Assembly (NCBI GenBank): GCA_041875495.1
Contig: CP112982.1
Coordinates: 992,001 to 1,056,000, forward strand
Reading direction: 5' to 3'
Origin: Halomonas sp. CH40
Lineage (GTDB): Bacteria; Pseudomonadota; Gammaproteobacteria; Pseudomonadales; Halomonadaceae
DNA: 64,000 bases
Position numbers and translations under genes: made by a program. The stretch's first letter is position 1, and every line of letters begins with the position of its first letter. Positions 1 to 10,368 of this stretch are shown here, piece by piece. Under the pieces are notes generated by a model. It did not search any database, was not told the DNA's origin, and saw nothing but the letters and a program-made list of their open reading frames with translations.

Positions 1-2
1 TG

Positions 3-59
3 GCGGCACCGCTGGCGCTGTCGGCAGCAGTAGATGCCCACGATGAAGGAGAAATGTGA
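3..59 (+). CDS. 3' end of an upstream gene (partial)
   Basis: Frame 3 is open from the window edge and ends at a TGA (57-59) that overlaps the astA start as TGATG, the usual arrangement of translationally coupled genes. Only 18 codons are visible, so the product cannot be recognised. In many bacteria the gene before astA is astC (succinylornithine transaminase), so that is the natural guess, from context only. Confidence 0.35.
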   Translation, partial: AAPLALSAAVDAHDEGEM

Positions 60-1087
60 TGCGCATTCGACCCATTGCCCGCGGCGATCTTGATGGGCTT
101 CAGGTGCTTGCGCAACAGGCAGGCGTTGGCTTTACCTCCTTACCGGATAACCGTGAGTTTCTGGCCAGCAAGATTGAATTGGCCGCCAGCGCCTTTGAAC
201 AGCGCACCCCCAAGAATGATCGTCTGTACTTTTTTGTGCTGGAAGATGAAACCAGCGGCGAGCTGGCCGGCTGCTGTGCCATTGAAGGTGAGATTGGCCA
301 CGAGGTGCCGTTTTACCACTATCGGTTGGGCACCCTGGCGCATTCCTCGGTGCAACTGGATCTGCACCGCACCATTGATACGCTGTTCTTAAGCTCTGAT
401 CACACCGGGGATGCGGAAGTCTGTTCGCTGTTCCTGCGCCCGGAGTTTCGCGGCGAAGCCCACAAGCACCTGCGTAATGGTGCACTGCTCTCCAAGGCGC
501 GCTGGCTGTTTATTGCCCAGTTCCGCGATCAGTTTCCCGGCAAGGTGCTGGCGGAAATGCGCGGTGTGTTTGATGACAATAACCGCAGCCCCTTCTGGGA
601 GAGCCTGGGCAAGCACTTTTTTCCGATGGACTTTGACGAGGCCGACCGCCTGACGGGCCTGGGCCAGAAGAGCTTTATCGGCGAGCTGATGCCCAAGTTC
701 CCGATCTACACTACCTTCATGTCAGAAGAGGCGCGCGGCTGTATCGGCCAGGTGCACCGTCATACCCGCCCGGCGCTGGAAATGCTCAAGAAGGAAGGCC
801 TGCGCTGGGAAGGCTTTATCGATATCTTCGACGGCGGCCCGACGGTGGAAGCCTATATCGACGATGTACGCGCGGTGCGCCATTCACACCTTTATGACGT
901 CAAGGTGTCGGCCACAGCCAGCGAGGAAAGTGTCAGCCGCTGGCTGGCTGCAACGACCGATATGCAAGACTTCTCGGCCTGCTGGATTGGCCGCGCGCCG
1001 CAAGATGATGTCATCACCCTCAGCGAAGAAGAAGCGCAGCGTCTCGGCGTTGTCAGCGGTGATAGCCTGCGCTTACTCGAAACCTAG
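59..1087 (+). CDS. astA: Arginine N-succinyltransferase
   Basis: This is the first enzyme of the AST pathway. It transfers succinyl from succinyl-CoA to the alpha-amino group of arginine in the cytoplasm. The 342-residue product has the family's usual length and conserved stretches such as FYHYRLGT, CSLFLRPEFR, the central FWESLGKHFF and the C-terminal DIFDGGPTVEA. I chose ATG 59 because AAGGAG lies 8 bases upstream and the codon overlaps the preceding stop; a GTG three bases earlier is possible. It is followed after 8 bp by astD and then astB, so the three are very likely one operon for using arginine as a carbon and nitrogen source. Confidence 0.95.
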   Translation: MRIRPIARGDLDGLQVLAQQAGVGFTSLPDNREFLASKIELAASAFEQRTPKNDRLYFFVLEDETSGELAGCCAIEGEIGHEVPFYHYRLGTLAHSSVQLDLHRTIDTLFLSSDHTGDAEVCSLFLRPEFRGEAHKHLRNGALLSKARWLFIAQFRDQFPGKVLAEMRGVFDDNNRSPFWESLGKHFFPMDFDEADRLTGLGQKSFIGELMPKFPIYTTFMSEEARGCIGQVHRHTRPALEMLKKEGLRWEGFIDIFDGGPTVEAYIDDVRAVRHSHLYDVKVSATASEESVSRWLAATTDMQDFSACWIGRAPQDDVITLSEEEAQRLGVVSGDSLRLLET

Positions 1088-1095
1088 GAGACTGT

Positions 1096-2583
1096 ATGCA
1101 CGCCAAGCCCATGAATCCCCAACAACAACAGCTGATCAATGGCGCCTGGGTCAACGGCGAGGCCGCTGAGCTGAGCAAGCACGACCCGGTATCTGCCACC
1201 CGCTTATGGCAGGGGGCCAGTGCCTCAGAGGCTCAGGTAGAAGCCTCCGTTGGTGCTGCTCGCCTGGCGTTTCCGAGTTGGGCACGCCAGCCCTTTGCCG
1301 AGCGCCAGGCACTGGTGGAACGTTTTGCCGAGGTGCTGGGAAAGCATCGTGAAGTCCTGGCTATTGCCATCGCCAGCGAAACCGGTAAACCGCTGTGGGA
1401 AGCCCGTACAGAAGTTGGCGCCATGATTGGTAAGGTGGCCCTGTCACTCAAGGCCTACCATGAGCGCACCGGCGAGCGTGAAAAGGACGTGGGCAGCACC
1501 AAGGCAGTGTTGCGCCACCGGCCCCATGGGGTGATGGCGGTGTTCGGGCCTTACAACTTCCCGGGCCACCTGCCCAATGGTCATATGGTGCCTGCGCTTT
1601 TGGCGGGTAACTGCGTGGTGTTCAAACCCAGCGACCAAACCCCGCTCACCGCTGATCTGACCCTGCAGTGCTGGCTGGAAGCTGGGCTGCCGGAAGGCGT
1701 GATCAATCTGGTGCAAGGCGGTGTAGCCGTGGGGCAGGCGCTGGCAGCGGCCCCAGGTATTGATGGCCTGCTGTTTACCGGCAGCGCCAAGGTAGGCGGC
1801 ATGCTGCACAAGCAGTTTGCCGGGCAGATCGACAAGATTCTGGCGCTGGAACTGGGGGGTAACAATCCGCTGGTGGTCAAGGATGTACCGGATCAGCGGG
1901 CCGCCGTGCTGGCCATACTGCAATCGGCGTTTCTCTCCGGCGGCCAGCGTTGCACCTGTGCTCGGCGTTTGATCGTGCCGGAAGGCGAGGTGGGGGATCA
2001 CCTGATTGATGCACTGGCCGAAGCGATTGGTCAGCTGCATCTGGCCGGGCAGTTCAGTAACGATCCTGAACCCTTCTACTCAGGCCTGGTCAGCGTGGCA
2101 GCGGCGGATGGTCTGCTCAAGGCCCAGGAGGCGCTCGAAAACCTGGGCGGCACCATCATCAACCGGATGCTGCGCCTGGAAGCCAATACCAGCCTGGTCA
2201 GCCCGGCGCTGATTAATGTGACCGGCCTGGACGTACCGGATGAAGAACACTTCGGCCCCTTGCTCAAAGTCTATCGTTACCGCGACTGGGATGAGGCACT
2301 GCGTCTGGCCAACGATACCCGCTATGGCCTGTCGGCGGGCCTGATTGGCGGTGAGCGAGCGGATTGGGATGACTTCCTGCTGCGTATCCGCGCGGGGATC
2401 GTCAACTGGAACCGCCAGACTACCGGCGCCTCAGGAGATGCGCCCTTTGGTGGCGTGGGCGATAGCGGCAACCATCGGCCAAGCGCTTTTTATGCCGCTG
2501 ATTACTGCGCCTATCCGGTGGCCTCGATGGAGGCCGACAGCCTGGAAATGCCTGAGAAGCTGCCTCCAGGAGTGCATTTATGA
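1096..2583 (+). CDS. astD: N-succinylglutamate 5-semialdehyde dehydrogenase
   Basis: This is the fourth AST-pathway enzyme, oxidising succinylglutamate semialdehyde to succinylglutamate with NAD+. The 495-residue product is a full-length aldehyde dehydrogenase: the Rossmann cofactor domain includes FGPYNFPGH and GLLFTGS, the general base is Glu252 (LELGGNNP) and the nucleophile is Cys286 ([10 protein letters not shown]). The start ATG has TAGGAG 5 bases upstream. Its 3' end overlaps the astB start by 4 bp (ATGA), a sign of coupled translation. The succinyl substrate is assigned from the flanking astA and astB and from overall family resemblance. Confidence 0.95.
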   Translation: MHAKPMNPQQQQLINGAWVNGEAAELSKHDPVSATRLWQGASASEAQVEASVGAARLAFPSWARQPFAERQALVERFAEVLGKHREVLAIAIASETGKPLWEARTEVGAMIGKVALSLKAYHERTGEREKDVGSTKAVLRHRPHGVMAVFGPYNFPGHLPNGHMVPALLAGNCVVFKPSDQTPLTADLTLQCWLEAGLPEGVINLVQGGVAVGQALAAAPGIDGLLFTGSAKVGGMLHKQFAGQIDKILALELGGNNPLVVKDVPDQRAAVLAILQSAFLSGGQRCTCARRLIVPEGEVGDHLIDALAEAIGQLHLAGQFSNDPEPFYSGLVSVAAADGLLKAQEALENLGGTIINRMLRLEANTSLVSPALINVTGLDVPDEEHFGPLLKVYRYRDWDEALRLANDTRYGLSAGLIGGERADWDDFLLRIRAGIVNWNRQTTGASGDAPFGGVGDSGNHRPSAFYAADYCAYPVASMEADSLEMPEKLPPGVHL

Positions 2584-3935
2584 GTGAGTCACCTATGAGT
2601 GGGGTGCGCGAAGTCAATTTCGATGGTCTGGTGGGACTGACTCACAACTATTCCGGGCTGGCCCATGGCAACGTGGCGTCCATGAGCCATGGTGGCCTGG
2701 TCTCCAACCCCAAGGAGGGCGCGCTGCAGGGCCTGGCCAAGATGAAATCGCTGATGGACGCAGGCTATGCTCAAGGGGTACTGCCGCCCCAGCAGCGCCC
2801 GGATCTTGGCGCCTTGCGGGCGCTGGGATTCAGCGGCACGGATGGCGAGATTCTCAGGCGCGCCGCCAGCGAGGCGCCTCAGCTACTGCGCGCGGTATGT
2901 TCGGCGTCGAGCATGTGGACCGCCAACGCCGGTACGGTCACGCCGAGCGTGGACGCGCCAGATCGCCGGGTGCATTTTACCCCGGCCAATCTGCAGTCGA
3001 GCTTTCATCGCTACCTGGAGCCGCCGACCACAGGGCGTGTCCTGCAGGCGATTTTCCGCGCTGAGGAGCATTTTGCCCATCACCCGGCACTGCCTGGCAC
3101 CCCAGCATTCTCTGATGAAGGGGCGGCTAACCACACCCGCCTGTGCGGGGATTACGGCGAGCCCGGTGTGCATCTGTTTGTGTACGGCCGTCAGGCCTTT
3201 GGCGGCGAGCGTGAACCCCGGCGCTATCCGGCCCGCCAGACCCTGGAGGCCAGCCAGGCCGTGGCTCGCCAGCATGGCTTAAGCGAGGCACAGACGGTGT
3301 TTGCCCAGCAGCATCCTGATGCCATTGATGCCGGTGTCTTTCATAATGATGTGATTGCTGTAGGCAATGGGCCTGTGTTGCTGTATCACGAAATGGCCTT
3401 TATGGACGAAGAGCGCACCCTGAATGAACTGCGGGCCAAGATGTCTACCCCGCTGATTCCGGTACGGGTGCCGCTAGCGGCGGTGAGTATGGAAGATGCG
3501 GTGGCTTCTTATCTGTTCAACTCCCAGCTGCTTTTCAACCCAGATGGCAGCATGACGCTGGTGGTGCCCGGTGAGTGCCAGGAGCGCGAAACGGTGTGGC
3601 GCACTCTTCAGGATTTCATTCTGGCGGGCAACAACCCGATTGGCGAAGTGATCGTCAAGGATGTCAAACAGAGCATGCGCAACGGCGGTGGCCCGGCTTG
3701 CCTGCGCCTGCGTGTGGCGCTGTCAGAAACCGAACAGTCGGCCCTTTCAGGGCGTGTACTGCTCAACGATGATCTTTACGCGGATCTCACCGCCTGGGTT
3801 AACCGCCACTACCGTGACCGCCTGGCAGTGGATGATCTGGCTGACCCGCAGCTGGTGACGGAGTCATTAACCGCTCTGGATGAACTGACCCGCTTGCTGG
3901 ATATTGGCTCGGTGTATCCGTTCCAGTTGGATTGA
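2580..3935 (+). CDS. astB: N-succinylarginine dihydrolase
   Basis: This is the second AST enzyme. It hydrolyses succinylarginine to succinylornithine, CO2 and two ammonia. The 451-residue protein has the guanidine-modifying pentein fold. The catalytic triad known from E. coli AstB appears here as Glu180 (SDEGAANH), His255 (FHNDV) and Cys374 ([10 protein letters not shown]). The N-terminus [17 protein letters not shown] is the family signature. It overlaps astD by 4 bp and closes the visible operon; astE is not in the window. The gene runs convergently towards the RES toxin gene, 55 bp away. Confidence 0.96.
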   Translation: MSESPMSGVREVNFDGLVGLTHNYSGLAHGNVASMSHGGLVSNPKEGALQGLAKMKSLMDAGYAQGVLPPQQRPDLGALRALGFSGTDGEILRRAASEAPQLLRAVCSASSMWTANAGTVTPSVDAPDRRVHFTPANLQSSFHRYLEPPTTGRVLQAIFRAEEHFAHHPALPGTPAFSDEGAANHTRLCGDYGEPGVHLFVYGRQAFGGEREPRRYPARQTLEASQAVARQHGLSEAQTVFAQQHPDAIDAGVFHNDVIAVGNGPVLLYHEMAFMDEERTLNELRAKMSTPLIPVRVPLAAVSMEDAVASYLFNSQLLFNPDGSMTLVVPGECQERETVWRTLQDFILAGNNPIGEVIVKDVKQSMRNGGGPACLRLRVALSETEQSALSGRVLLNDDLYADLTAWVNRHYRDRLAVDDLADPQLVTESLTALDELTRLLDIGSVYPFQLD

Positions 3936-3990
3936 TGCTGGCTGCCCAAAGCCCCATACCGTGTTAACAAGTGATTGATGGTAGGGGGCT

Positions 3991-4455
3991 TTACAGGCGT
4001 TGATCCGGGGCGAAATCAATATGCCGGGCGCTTTGCACAACCTGGCTGAAATCCGGGTGAGTAGGGTTAAGCAGATAGTTGAGTTCGCGGGGGACGACAA
4101 CGCTGGGAACCGCCAGCGCCAGGCTTGTCTGGCTGGCCAGCCAAGTATCACCCAGCTGAGCCGTTGAGGCTGGCGCGGGCTCTTCATACCAATCGGCTGG
4201 CCACTGTTCGCGAGGTAGCTGCAATATTCCATCATCAGGCAGCTGAATCTCGATCAAGGTGTAGTGCTGTAAAATCCGATAGTCCTGAAGATGAACCATC
4301 ACCTCAAGGATGGCCAACGATTCTGATCCCGCCAGATAGATACAGGGTCGTCCACGGCTGTTCCAGCGTCCTCCATAACGCCGTGCCCCCTCGCCATCAA
4401 AGGCGCTTCCCAACCATTTGTGTTTGACCAGGCGATAGACAAGCCGCTGGCTCAT
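3991..4455 (-). CDS. RES-domain toxin of a RES/Xre toxin-antitoxin pair
   Basis: The 154-residue protein is a RES-family toxin. Known members degrade or modify NAD+ with an ADP-ribosyltransferase-like fold. Visible family features are the N-terminal YRLVKHKW followed by GEGARRYGGRWNSRG, then YLAGSESLAILEVMVH, and the late SVVVPRELNYLLNPTHPDF. The start overlaps the stop of the antitoxin gene (ATGA, 4452-4455), as expected for a coupled antitoxin-toxin operon on the minus strand. The key Arg, Tyr and Glu regions look intact, so it is probably functional. It lies convergent to astB with no shared function implied. Confidence 0.9.
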   Translation of the reverse strand: MSQRLVYRLVKHKWLGSAFDGEGARRYGGRWNSRGRPCIYLAGSESLAILEVMVHLQDYRILQHYTLIEIQLPDDGILQLPREQWPADWYEEPAPASTAQLGDTWLASQTSLALAVPSVVVPRELNYLLNPTHPDFSQVVQSARHIDFAPDQRL

Positions 4456-4910
4456 GGGAAAACACCGTGCTCCAACCGGCCAATCAGGTCGAGGACGGCT
4501 TCTGTTTCCGCTGAGGTCGCAATCATGTCAACCGGGCGGCGCCCGCCGAGTCCGCGTAGCGAAGAAAGCAGCCAGACGCCTGCCTGATCCTGATCACCTT
4601 CGAATAGCTCGACGGTCGCATTGAGGACTTCGGCAAAGCGGTAGAGGCGATCACTTTCCTCAAGGCTGAACCTGTCGGCTTTGGCGCGACGTTGAAGGGT
4701 GGCAGGAGGAATCGCCACATAGCGGGCAAGCGCTTTTTGTTCCAGACCCGAGGCTGCTGCCAGCTTTTTGAAGACGCTGAAAGGCATGCCTTCTTTCAGC
4801 GTCATATACAGCTGTGTACCACGCGCCGGTATGCCCACCTTCTGCCAGAAAGTCGGCGGCGTATTGGCCGGTAGGTAGTAGCTATTCAGTACACTATTCA
4901 TGCCAGACAC
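4452..4910 (-). CDS. Xre/MbcA-type antitoxin (DUF2384)
   Basis: This is the antitoxin partner of the RES toxin. The 152-residue product has a helix-turn-helix-like N-terminal region (GLEQKALARYVAIPPATLQRR) and the C-terminal MbcA/ParS toxin-binding domain, with SEESDRLYRF-type and PVDMIATSAETEAVLDLIGRLEHG-type segments. Such antitoxins block the toxin active site and repress their own promoter. The start could be GTG 4910 or ATG 4901. The 11-base string ATGAATAGTGT occurs twice here, once from the out-of-frame ATG at 4917 and once from ATG 4901, and no clear ribosome-binding site decides between them. Confidence 0.88.
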   Translation of the reverse strand: MSGMNSVLNSYYLPANTPPTFWQKVGIPARGTQLYMTLKEGMPFSVFKKLAAASGLEQKALARYVAIPPATLQRRAKADRFSLEESDRLYRFAEVLNATVELFEGDQDQAGVWLLSSLRGLGGRRPVDMIATSAETEAVLDLIGRLEHGVFP

Positions 4911-5088
4911 TATTCATGGTAGATCCCGGAATTTATCATTTGGTATATTTTTAAACTATCAGTGGGTAGGTAGAAGTGCAAGCTATGCCTGCCTGACTCC
5001 CCCAAGATTGTCGTTTGGCGCTAACGCACCGATAATGAAGATATGTAAATAGACGATTCAATCAACCAGTCAATCAGAAGGGGCTACC

Positions 5089-6411
5089 ATGAGCCAGGCG
5101 CTTACCGGGCATAATCGCCCGCAGCAGGTTATCGATGCGATCACTGCCGCTAATGCCGGTTTGTCCACGGCAGACAGGCAGGCCAAGTTTGCCAAGATGG
5201 CCCTTTCACCCTATGCCTTTTTCCGTGGCACCAACCATCTCTACTGGGATGATGTCTGGCATGACTGGCGCTTTGCCCTGTTTGGTGGCTGGCCGGAGAC
5301 CCAGACCTGGCTGCAGGGCGACGCCCATGCCTATAACTTCGGCGCCTATGGTCATCATGATGATCAAGTGCGTTATGGTATGGATGATTTTGATGATGCC
5401 CTGGTAGCCGACTACCAATACGACCTGTGGCGCCTGGCCATCAGTGTGGTGCTTGATGCCAGTGAAAATCTTGAGCTGTCTCCCAAGGCGATTGGCAAGG
5501 CATTGAAAAAGCTGCTCAATGGCTATTATGACACCCTGATCGAGCACAGCGACGGTAAGCCGGTGGAGGCAGTGACCCTGGAAACGGCCAAAGGGCCGTT
5601 AAAGCCCTTTCTGCGCAAGGTGGCCGATAAACAGAGCCGAGCCAAGATGCTGGCCAAGTGGACAGAAGTGGATGAACACCAGAGCCGCCGGTTTACCAAG
5701 CGTCCGGGTAAGCTGGCCAATCTGCCTGCTGATAAGGCCAGCCAACTGACCCGGCTGATTGAGCAAAGCTATCAGCAGACCCTGAAGCACCCGGTGAAAG
5801 AAGCCGACGCTGACCATTTCAAGGTCAAGGACACCGCTCGCCGCCTGGATGCGGGCACCGGTTCTCTGGGCCTTGAGCGCTTTTATGTGTTGATTGAAGG
5901 CGGTAAGGATCACGAGCATGATGACGTGATTCTTGACATCAAGGAGCAGACAGCGCCGGAAGCCTTTGTCTTAATGAACCCAGCAGAAAAGCGTGCCTGG
6001 CAGCGCACTTTTATTAATGAAGGTATTCGCCACGCAGCGGCGTTTCATGCGATTGCCGAGCATCCGGACCGTTATCTCGGCTGGCTGGAAATGAACGGCA
6101 AGGTGTTTTCGGTACGCGAGCGTTCACCCTTCAAGAAAGATGTGCCTACTCACAAACTCTCCGGGGCCAAATCCTACCGTCAGTTAGCCCGCCAGTGGGG
6201 CGAGATCCTCGCCCGGGAACATCTACGCGGGGCCAGCGCCTTGAACCAGGGCGATCCGAGTGGCTTTGCCAAGGCCGTCTGTCAGCGCCTGTCATCCCGT
6301 GAAGACAGCTTTGTGCACGTGGTGACCACCCTGGCATTTGCCTATGCGGACTGCGCCACCCAGGATTACCAGGTTTTTATCGAACACTTTCTGGCCACTG
6401 ACACGCCCTGA
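5089..6411 (+). CDS. DUF2252 family protein
   Basis: The 440-residue protein belongs to DUF2252, a widespread family of unproven function with a kinase/aminoglycoside-phosphotransferase-like core. Typical features are YAFFRGTNHLYWDD near residue 43, WLQGDAHAYNFGAYG and MDDFDDALVADYQYDLWRLA, which resemble the H-x-D and metal-binding motifs of that fold, and a C-terminal REHLRGA region. The start has AGAAGGGG 8 bases upstream. It stands alone between the divergent antitoxin gene and the UPF0126 gene. No membrane segments are visible, so a cytoplasmic location is likely. Confidence 0.9.
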   Translation: MSQALTGHNRPQQVIDAITAANAGLSTADRQAKFAKMALSPYAFFRGTNHLYWDDVWHDWRFALFGGWPETQTWLQGDAHAYNFGAYGHHDDQVRYGMDDFDDALVADYQYDLWRLAISVVLDASENLELSPKAIGKALKKLLNGYYDTLIEHSDGKPVEAVTLETAKGPLKPFLRKVADKQSRAKMLAKWTEVDEHQSRRFTKRPGKLANLPADKASQLTRLIEQSYQQTLKHPVKEADADHFKVKDTARRLDAGTGSLGLERFYVLIEGGKDHEHDDVILDIKEQTAPEAFVLMNPAEKRAWQRTFINEGIRHAAAFHAIAEHPDRYLGWLEMNGKVFSVRERSPFKKDVPTHKLSGAKSYRQLARQWGEILAREHLRGASALNQGDPSGFAKAVCQRLSSREDSFVHVVTTLAFAYADCATQDYQVFIEHFLATDTP

Positions 6412-6493
6412 GTGCTGAATTCGCTACAAGGCTGAACGTGGCAGGCTCGGCTGTGCTAGGCTTGCGGCCGCTATTTTTTTGAGGAGAGCAGGC

Positions 6494-7216
6494 GTGTCGC
6501 AAGTCGTTTATTGGCTGGATATGGCCGGAGTAGTGGTGTTTGCGCTATCTGGCGTGGTGCTGGCCTGTCGCCATCGCATGGACCCTTTCGGGATGTTGGT
6601 GCTGGCGGCGGTGACCGGCATTGGCGGTGGCACCCTGCGCGATCTGGTGCTGGGTGTCAGGCCGGTCTTCTGGGTGAGCGACCCGACCTATCTATGGGTG
6701 ATCTTTGCCACCGTGGGCCTTGCCATGTTGGGCTTTCACTATATTCACCGCCTGTCGCGGGGCTTTCTGCCCGTGGCGGATGCCTTTGGCCTGGCCCTGT
6801 TCAGCGTGATTGGTGCCCACAAGGCGCTGCTGCTGGGTAGCCCTGGAGTGGTGGCGGTGCTGATGGGCATGATGACCGGTGTGGCTGGCGGGATGATCCG
6901 CGATGTATTGGCCCAGCGGGTGCCCATGGTGCTGCGTGAAGAAATCTATGCCACCGCAGCGATAGCTGGCGGCACGGTTTACGTGGTGCTGCATGGCCTG
7001 GGAGTCACCCCGGCAGTGACGATTCCTGCCGCCTTGTTCACAACCCTGGGGCTGCGCCTTTCTGCCATCTACTGGCATCTGTCGTTGCCGGTGTTTGCCT
7101 GGGTGACGTTGCCGCCCAAAAATGCGCCCAAAAAGGCAGCCAATGAACCCTTGGCTACGCCTCAAAAAGCCCGTGAACGGGTGCGCATGATTCGTCGTCA
7201 GCGTGACAAGGACTGA
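6494..7216 (+). CDS. UPF0126/TRIC-type membrane protein
   Basis: The product is a seven-helix inner-membrane protein with two copies of the UPF0126 (glycine-rich) domain. Each copy carries the pattern GxGGGxxRD, seen as GIGGGTLRDL and GVAGGMIRDV. Bacterial relatives form trimeric cation channels (TRIC fold), and some have been linked to glycine transport. I chose GTG 6494 (VSQVVYWLD) because GAGGAG sits 7 bases upstream; the longer TTG start at 6479 would overlap that site. The basic C-terminal tail is cytoplasmic and its last 19 bases overlap the 3' end of the convergent AsmA-like gene. Confidence 0.85.
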   Translation: MSQVVYWLDMAGVVVFALSGVVLACRHRMDPFGMLVLAAVTGIGGGTLRDLVLGVRPVFWVSDPTYLWVIFATVGLAMLGFHYIHRLSRGFLPVADAFGLALFSVIGAHKALLLGSPGVVAVLMGMMTGVAGGMIRDVLAQRVPMVLREEIYATAAIAGGTVYVVLHGLGVTPAVTIPAALFTTLGLRLSAIYWHLSLPVFAWVTLPPKNAPKKAANEPLATPQKARERVRMIRRQRDKD

Positions 7217-10200
7217 GCGGCCTGATGGGTTTGACGCCACTGTTCAAACCAGCGCCGTGGCTGTAACACCTTGAGCGTTGGCTCGCGGTCGATTAACTCA
7301 ATCCCCAGGCCCAGCTGCCCCAGCTGGGCGTAAAGCGCCCCGTTGGCAGTGCTGTCCGCCAGCGTCAGATCGGCGAGCAGGGTCAGCGGGCCGCCACTCA
7401 GGGTAAGCCCGCTCAAGGCCAGCTGCTGCCTGGCCAGCGATAGATGGGTTCGGCCTTGAATATCGCGCACGCTGAGCAGGCGGCCCAACCAGTCGTTGTC
7501 TCTGGCGCGGGCCAGAAACAGCCGTGCCAGCAGGCCACTATCGCGTAACGACAGATCAACATCGGCTTCAAGGGTGAGCGGGGTTTGCCAGACCAGGGAG
7601 GCATCTTCCAGGCCGAGTTCTGCCCACCAGCCAGCATCCTGATGCCCATCGCCACTAAGACGGCGAACGTTTTCCAGGCGCAGGAAAGAGTCATCGGCGC
7701 TAAAGCGCATCTGTTCAAGATCACCCTCGGTCAGCTTGAAGTCCAGCGTCAGATCGCCTTTCAGGCGCTGGTCAAGCAGGGTCAGCTCAGCGCCAAAGGC
7801 GCGCAGGCTGATGTCACCCGCACCGTCCAGGCCTTTCAGCACCATCTCACTGTCCAGGCTGGCTTCACCGCCGTGCAGGGCAATACCGGTGCCGTCAGGC
7901 AGGTAGTTATTGTAACGGCTTAAGTCCGGCACACTGATAATCGGCAGGCTGATACGCGTGGTGACATGGCGTGGGTCCTGGCTTTCCATCAGGCGGGAAA
8001 CCGCCTGTGTGGTGGTGGTCAGGGCAAGATGGCGGCCTTCCAGAGAAGCGCGTGAATCACCCTGGCGCTTGAGCCTGAAGCTGGGAATGCCCAGCGTCAG
8101 CTGAGCATCTTCAGGGCCGGAAAGCTGGGCGGTGAGTTCACCCCGCCCGTTGGCCTGGTAGTCCAGGAACTGCACTTCCAGTGGGGAAGCATCCACCCGC
8201 AAGCGGCTGGGGGCTATCAGGCGGTCATTGGCAAACTCACCTTCTGCCACCAGCTGGCCGCCGCCGCTGAGAGAAAGCCCATGGGCGTCAGGCAAGAAGG
8301 TATTCAGAAAGCCCAGCTGCTGCACGCTACCCTCGAGCGCAAAGCGGCCGCTGGGTGCGCCCTCTGTCTGATAAAACCTGCCTTCGCGCAGTACCAGCAG
8401 GCTTTCCAGCGATGGCTGCTGGGCAGCGTTTGCCAGCTGCCAACGCAAACGGGTGCCGTCAATATCCAGGCGACTGCCATCCAGCTGGGCATCGTTAACC
8501 TGAAGATCCAGCTGCATCTGGCTGGTCATCCTGTGATTCTGGGTGGCGCTTTGCCAATCCGTCACCCAGGCGGAACCGCTGAGGGTGGCAGAGCCGTCCA
8601 AACGCTTAGGCGTCAGGTTGAAGCTGCCCTGGCTTTGCGCTTGGCCACTGACTAGCGTAAGAGGGGCAGGCGAGGGCAGATAAGGAGCGAGATAGGCTTG
8701 CAGGGCGGCAATATCTGGCAGGCGAGCCTCGGCAAAGCTTAGCGTGGCGCGGGCATCCTGTCGGGCGCGTTCCGGGTCGATGGGGCTATCAAGATCAAAC
8801 GTTAGCTCAGCGCCTTGCAGCAGGGTGCGTGCTTGATGGGTCAGGTTGGCGTCACTAAGTATCAGGCGCGCGTTCAGGGTGTCAGCATCAGTCAGTTGAG
8901 CGGTCAGGCGCCCTTGGCCACCGGTGGTGACATCCAGCGCGGTCGCCTGTAAGGCATTGGCGGTGACCTCAAGTTGCGCTGATTGCAGTTGATCCACGGA
9001 GAACAGCCCGCTAGCGCTGATCTGGCCGTTGCCGGACAGGGTCAGGCCGTCGTCGTCCAACAGCTCTTCAAGCGCATTGTTTAACGGCCGTTCCAGCATA
9101 TCCAGCCGGGTGACCTGGCCGTTGAAGGCCAGCTGCGCCTGCTCAGGCACGCTAACCCGGTCAAGGCGGGTGTTGTCCACAGTGGTCGCAAAGGTGAGCG
9201 TCGCGCTATCCACATAAGGGGCTGAAAGAGGAGAATCAGAAGAGTCCGTATCCTTGGGCGCTTCATTAATACTGACGCCCTCAAGCGCGGCTTCAAGGGT
9301 TAACGTATTGGTATCAGGAACTTTCAGAGTGATGATGCCGTCGCCACGGGCCTGATGGCTGGGCGGCTGCGCATCTGGGCGAATCCAGCGGTGGTCGTCT
9401 TGGCGGCGCAGGGCTGCTTCATCAATACGTACGCCTAAGGCTGGCGCGGCAAGGGTCAGCTGGCTGTCGGCCTGTAAGTAGCCGTTGACAATATCCAGTG
9501 TGGCGTCGAGCTCACCGCGACCATCAACCGCCAGCCAGGGCAGCGGCGCCAGGTAGGGCATAAAGACATCCCAGGCATCGGCGTGGGCGCTTAGCTGAAT
9601 ATTGGCGGAGAGCGCCGCCGCCACTTCAGGGTTGAGTTCACCTTGGGCGGTGGTCAGGGTGATGGCATCCAGTTGGGCGTTGGCGTCAATCACGATATCC
9701 CGTGCCAGTACGGTGTTATCCTTGTCGCGTACAATCTGGCCGTTTTCCAGCTGTAATCGGGCTTGGGGGATGGCGAGGGTGTCACGGTTCAGGGTGGTAT
9801 CACGCAGGCTGAACCGGCCATCACCCTGAATCGCCTGGTCACCTATTCTGAGCCGCCGTATGCCGTTGGCGTCCAGCGCGATGATCTGCAGCTCACCGCG
9901 CAACAGGGCAAGTAGCGACAGCGTGAGGCTGGCGCGTTCCGCGTGGATCTGAAGGTTCAGCGCCTCATCTTCCCGGGTGATGATCAGGCCTTCGACTTCC
10001 CAGCGGCCCGGATGGCGGCTGCGGCCCTGTTCCCATTGGATATCAATGCCTTCCAACTGGGAAAGCCGCTCTGGCAGCCATTGGCTGTTAAGCAGCCAAT
10101 AAGTGCCACCTAGCCACAGCGCGACCAGGCCAAGGGCCGTAAACGTTGCTAATGCCAGCCAGCGGGGCCAGTGGCGCCTGGACTTATCAGCGCCAGGCGT

Positions 10201-10230
10201 CTGGGGATGTTCAGGTGTATCGGTTGTCAA
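7198..10230 (-). CDS. AsmA/YdbH-like large periplasmic protein
   Basis: The 1,010-residue protein has an N-terminal cytoplasmic tail, one membrane anchor at about residues 24-47 (LALATFTALGLVALWLGG) and a long periplasmic part made of beta-rich repeats with recurring short LxLxNxxL-type strands. This is the layout of the AsmA/TamB/YdbH clan, which bridges the inner and outer membranes and moves phospholipids. The C-terminal part, with DNDWLGRLLSVRDIQGRTHL, is most like YdbH. The start is a TTG with only a weak GTGAG upstream, so the exact N-terminus is uncertain. The gene is divergent from DUF3581. Confidence 0.75.
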   Translation of the reverse strand: MTTDTPEHPQTPGADKSRRHWPRWLALATFTALGLVALWLGGTYWLLNSQWLPERLSQLEGIDIQWEQGRSRHPGRWEVEGLIITREDEALNLQIHAERASLTLSLLALLRGELQIIALDANGIRRLRIGDQAIQGDGRFSLRDTTLNRDTLAIPQARLQLENGQIVRDKDNTVLARDIVIDANAQLDAITLTTAQGELNPEVAAALSANIQLSAHADAWDVFMPYLAPLPWLAVDGRGELDATLDIVNGYLQADSQLTLAAPALGVRIDEAALRRQDDHRWIRPDAQPPSHQARGDGIITLKVPDTNTLTLEAALEGVSINEAPKDTDSSDSPLSAPYVDSATLTFATTVDNTRLDRVSVPEQAQLAFNGQVTRLDMLERPLNNALEELLDDDGLTLSGNGQISASGLFSVDQLQSAQLEVTANALQATALDVTTGGQGRLTAQLTDADTLNARLILSDANLTHQARTLLQGAELTFDLDSPIDPERARQDARATLSFAEARLPDIAALQAYLAPYLPSPAPLTLVSGQAQSQGSFNLTPKRLDGSATLSGSAWVTDWQSATQNHRMTSQMQLDLQVNDAQLDGSRLDIDGTRLRWQLANAAQQPSLESLLVLREGRFYQTEGAPSGRFALEGSVQQLGFLNTFLPDAHGLSLSGGGQLVAEGEFANDRLIAPSRLRVDASPLEVQFLDYQANGRGELTAQLSGPEDAQLTLGIPSFRLKRQGDSRASLEGRHLALTTTTQAVSRLMESQDPRHVTTRISLPIISVPDLSRYNNYLPDGTGIALHGGEASLDSEMVLKGLDGAGDISLRAFGAELTLLDQRLKGDLTLDFKLTEGDLEQMRFSADDSFLRLENVRRLSGDGHQDAGWWAELGLEDASLVWQTPLTLEADVDLSLRDSGLLARLFLARARDNDWLGRLLSVRDIQGRTHLSLARQQLALSGLTLSGGPLTLLADLTLADSTANGALYAQLGQLGLGIELIDREPTLKVLQPRRWFEQWRQTHQAAQSLSR

Positions 10231-10368
10231 GCGCAGATCTCACTGTGAAGGTTGCGTTTGTTGTTGACTCCAGTTTGCCACGCTTTTGTGGCATGATGCG
10301 CGGCAGCAATGAGTCTGTTTTACTATTTATCAACTTTTAACGTTAACGCTAGGCAGGCAGCAACCGCC

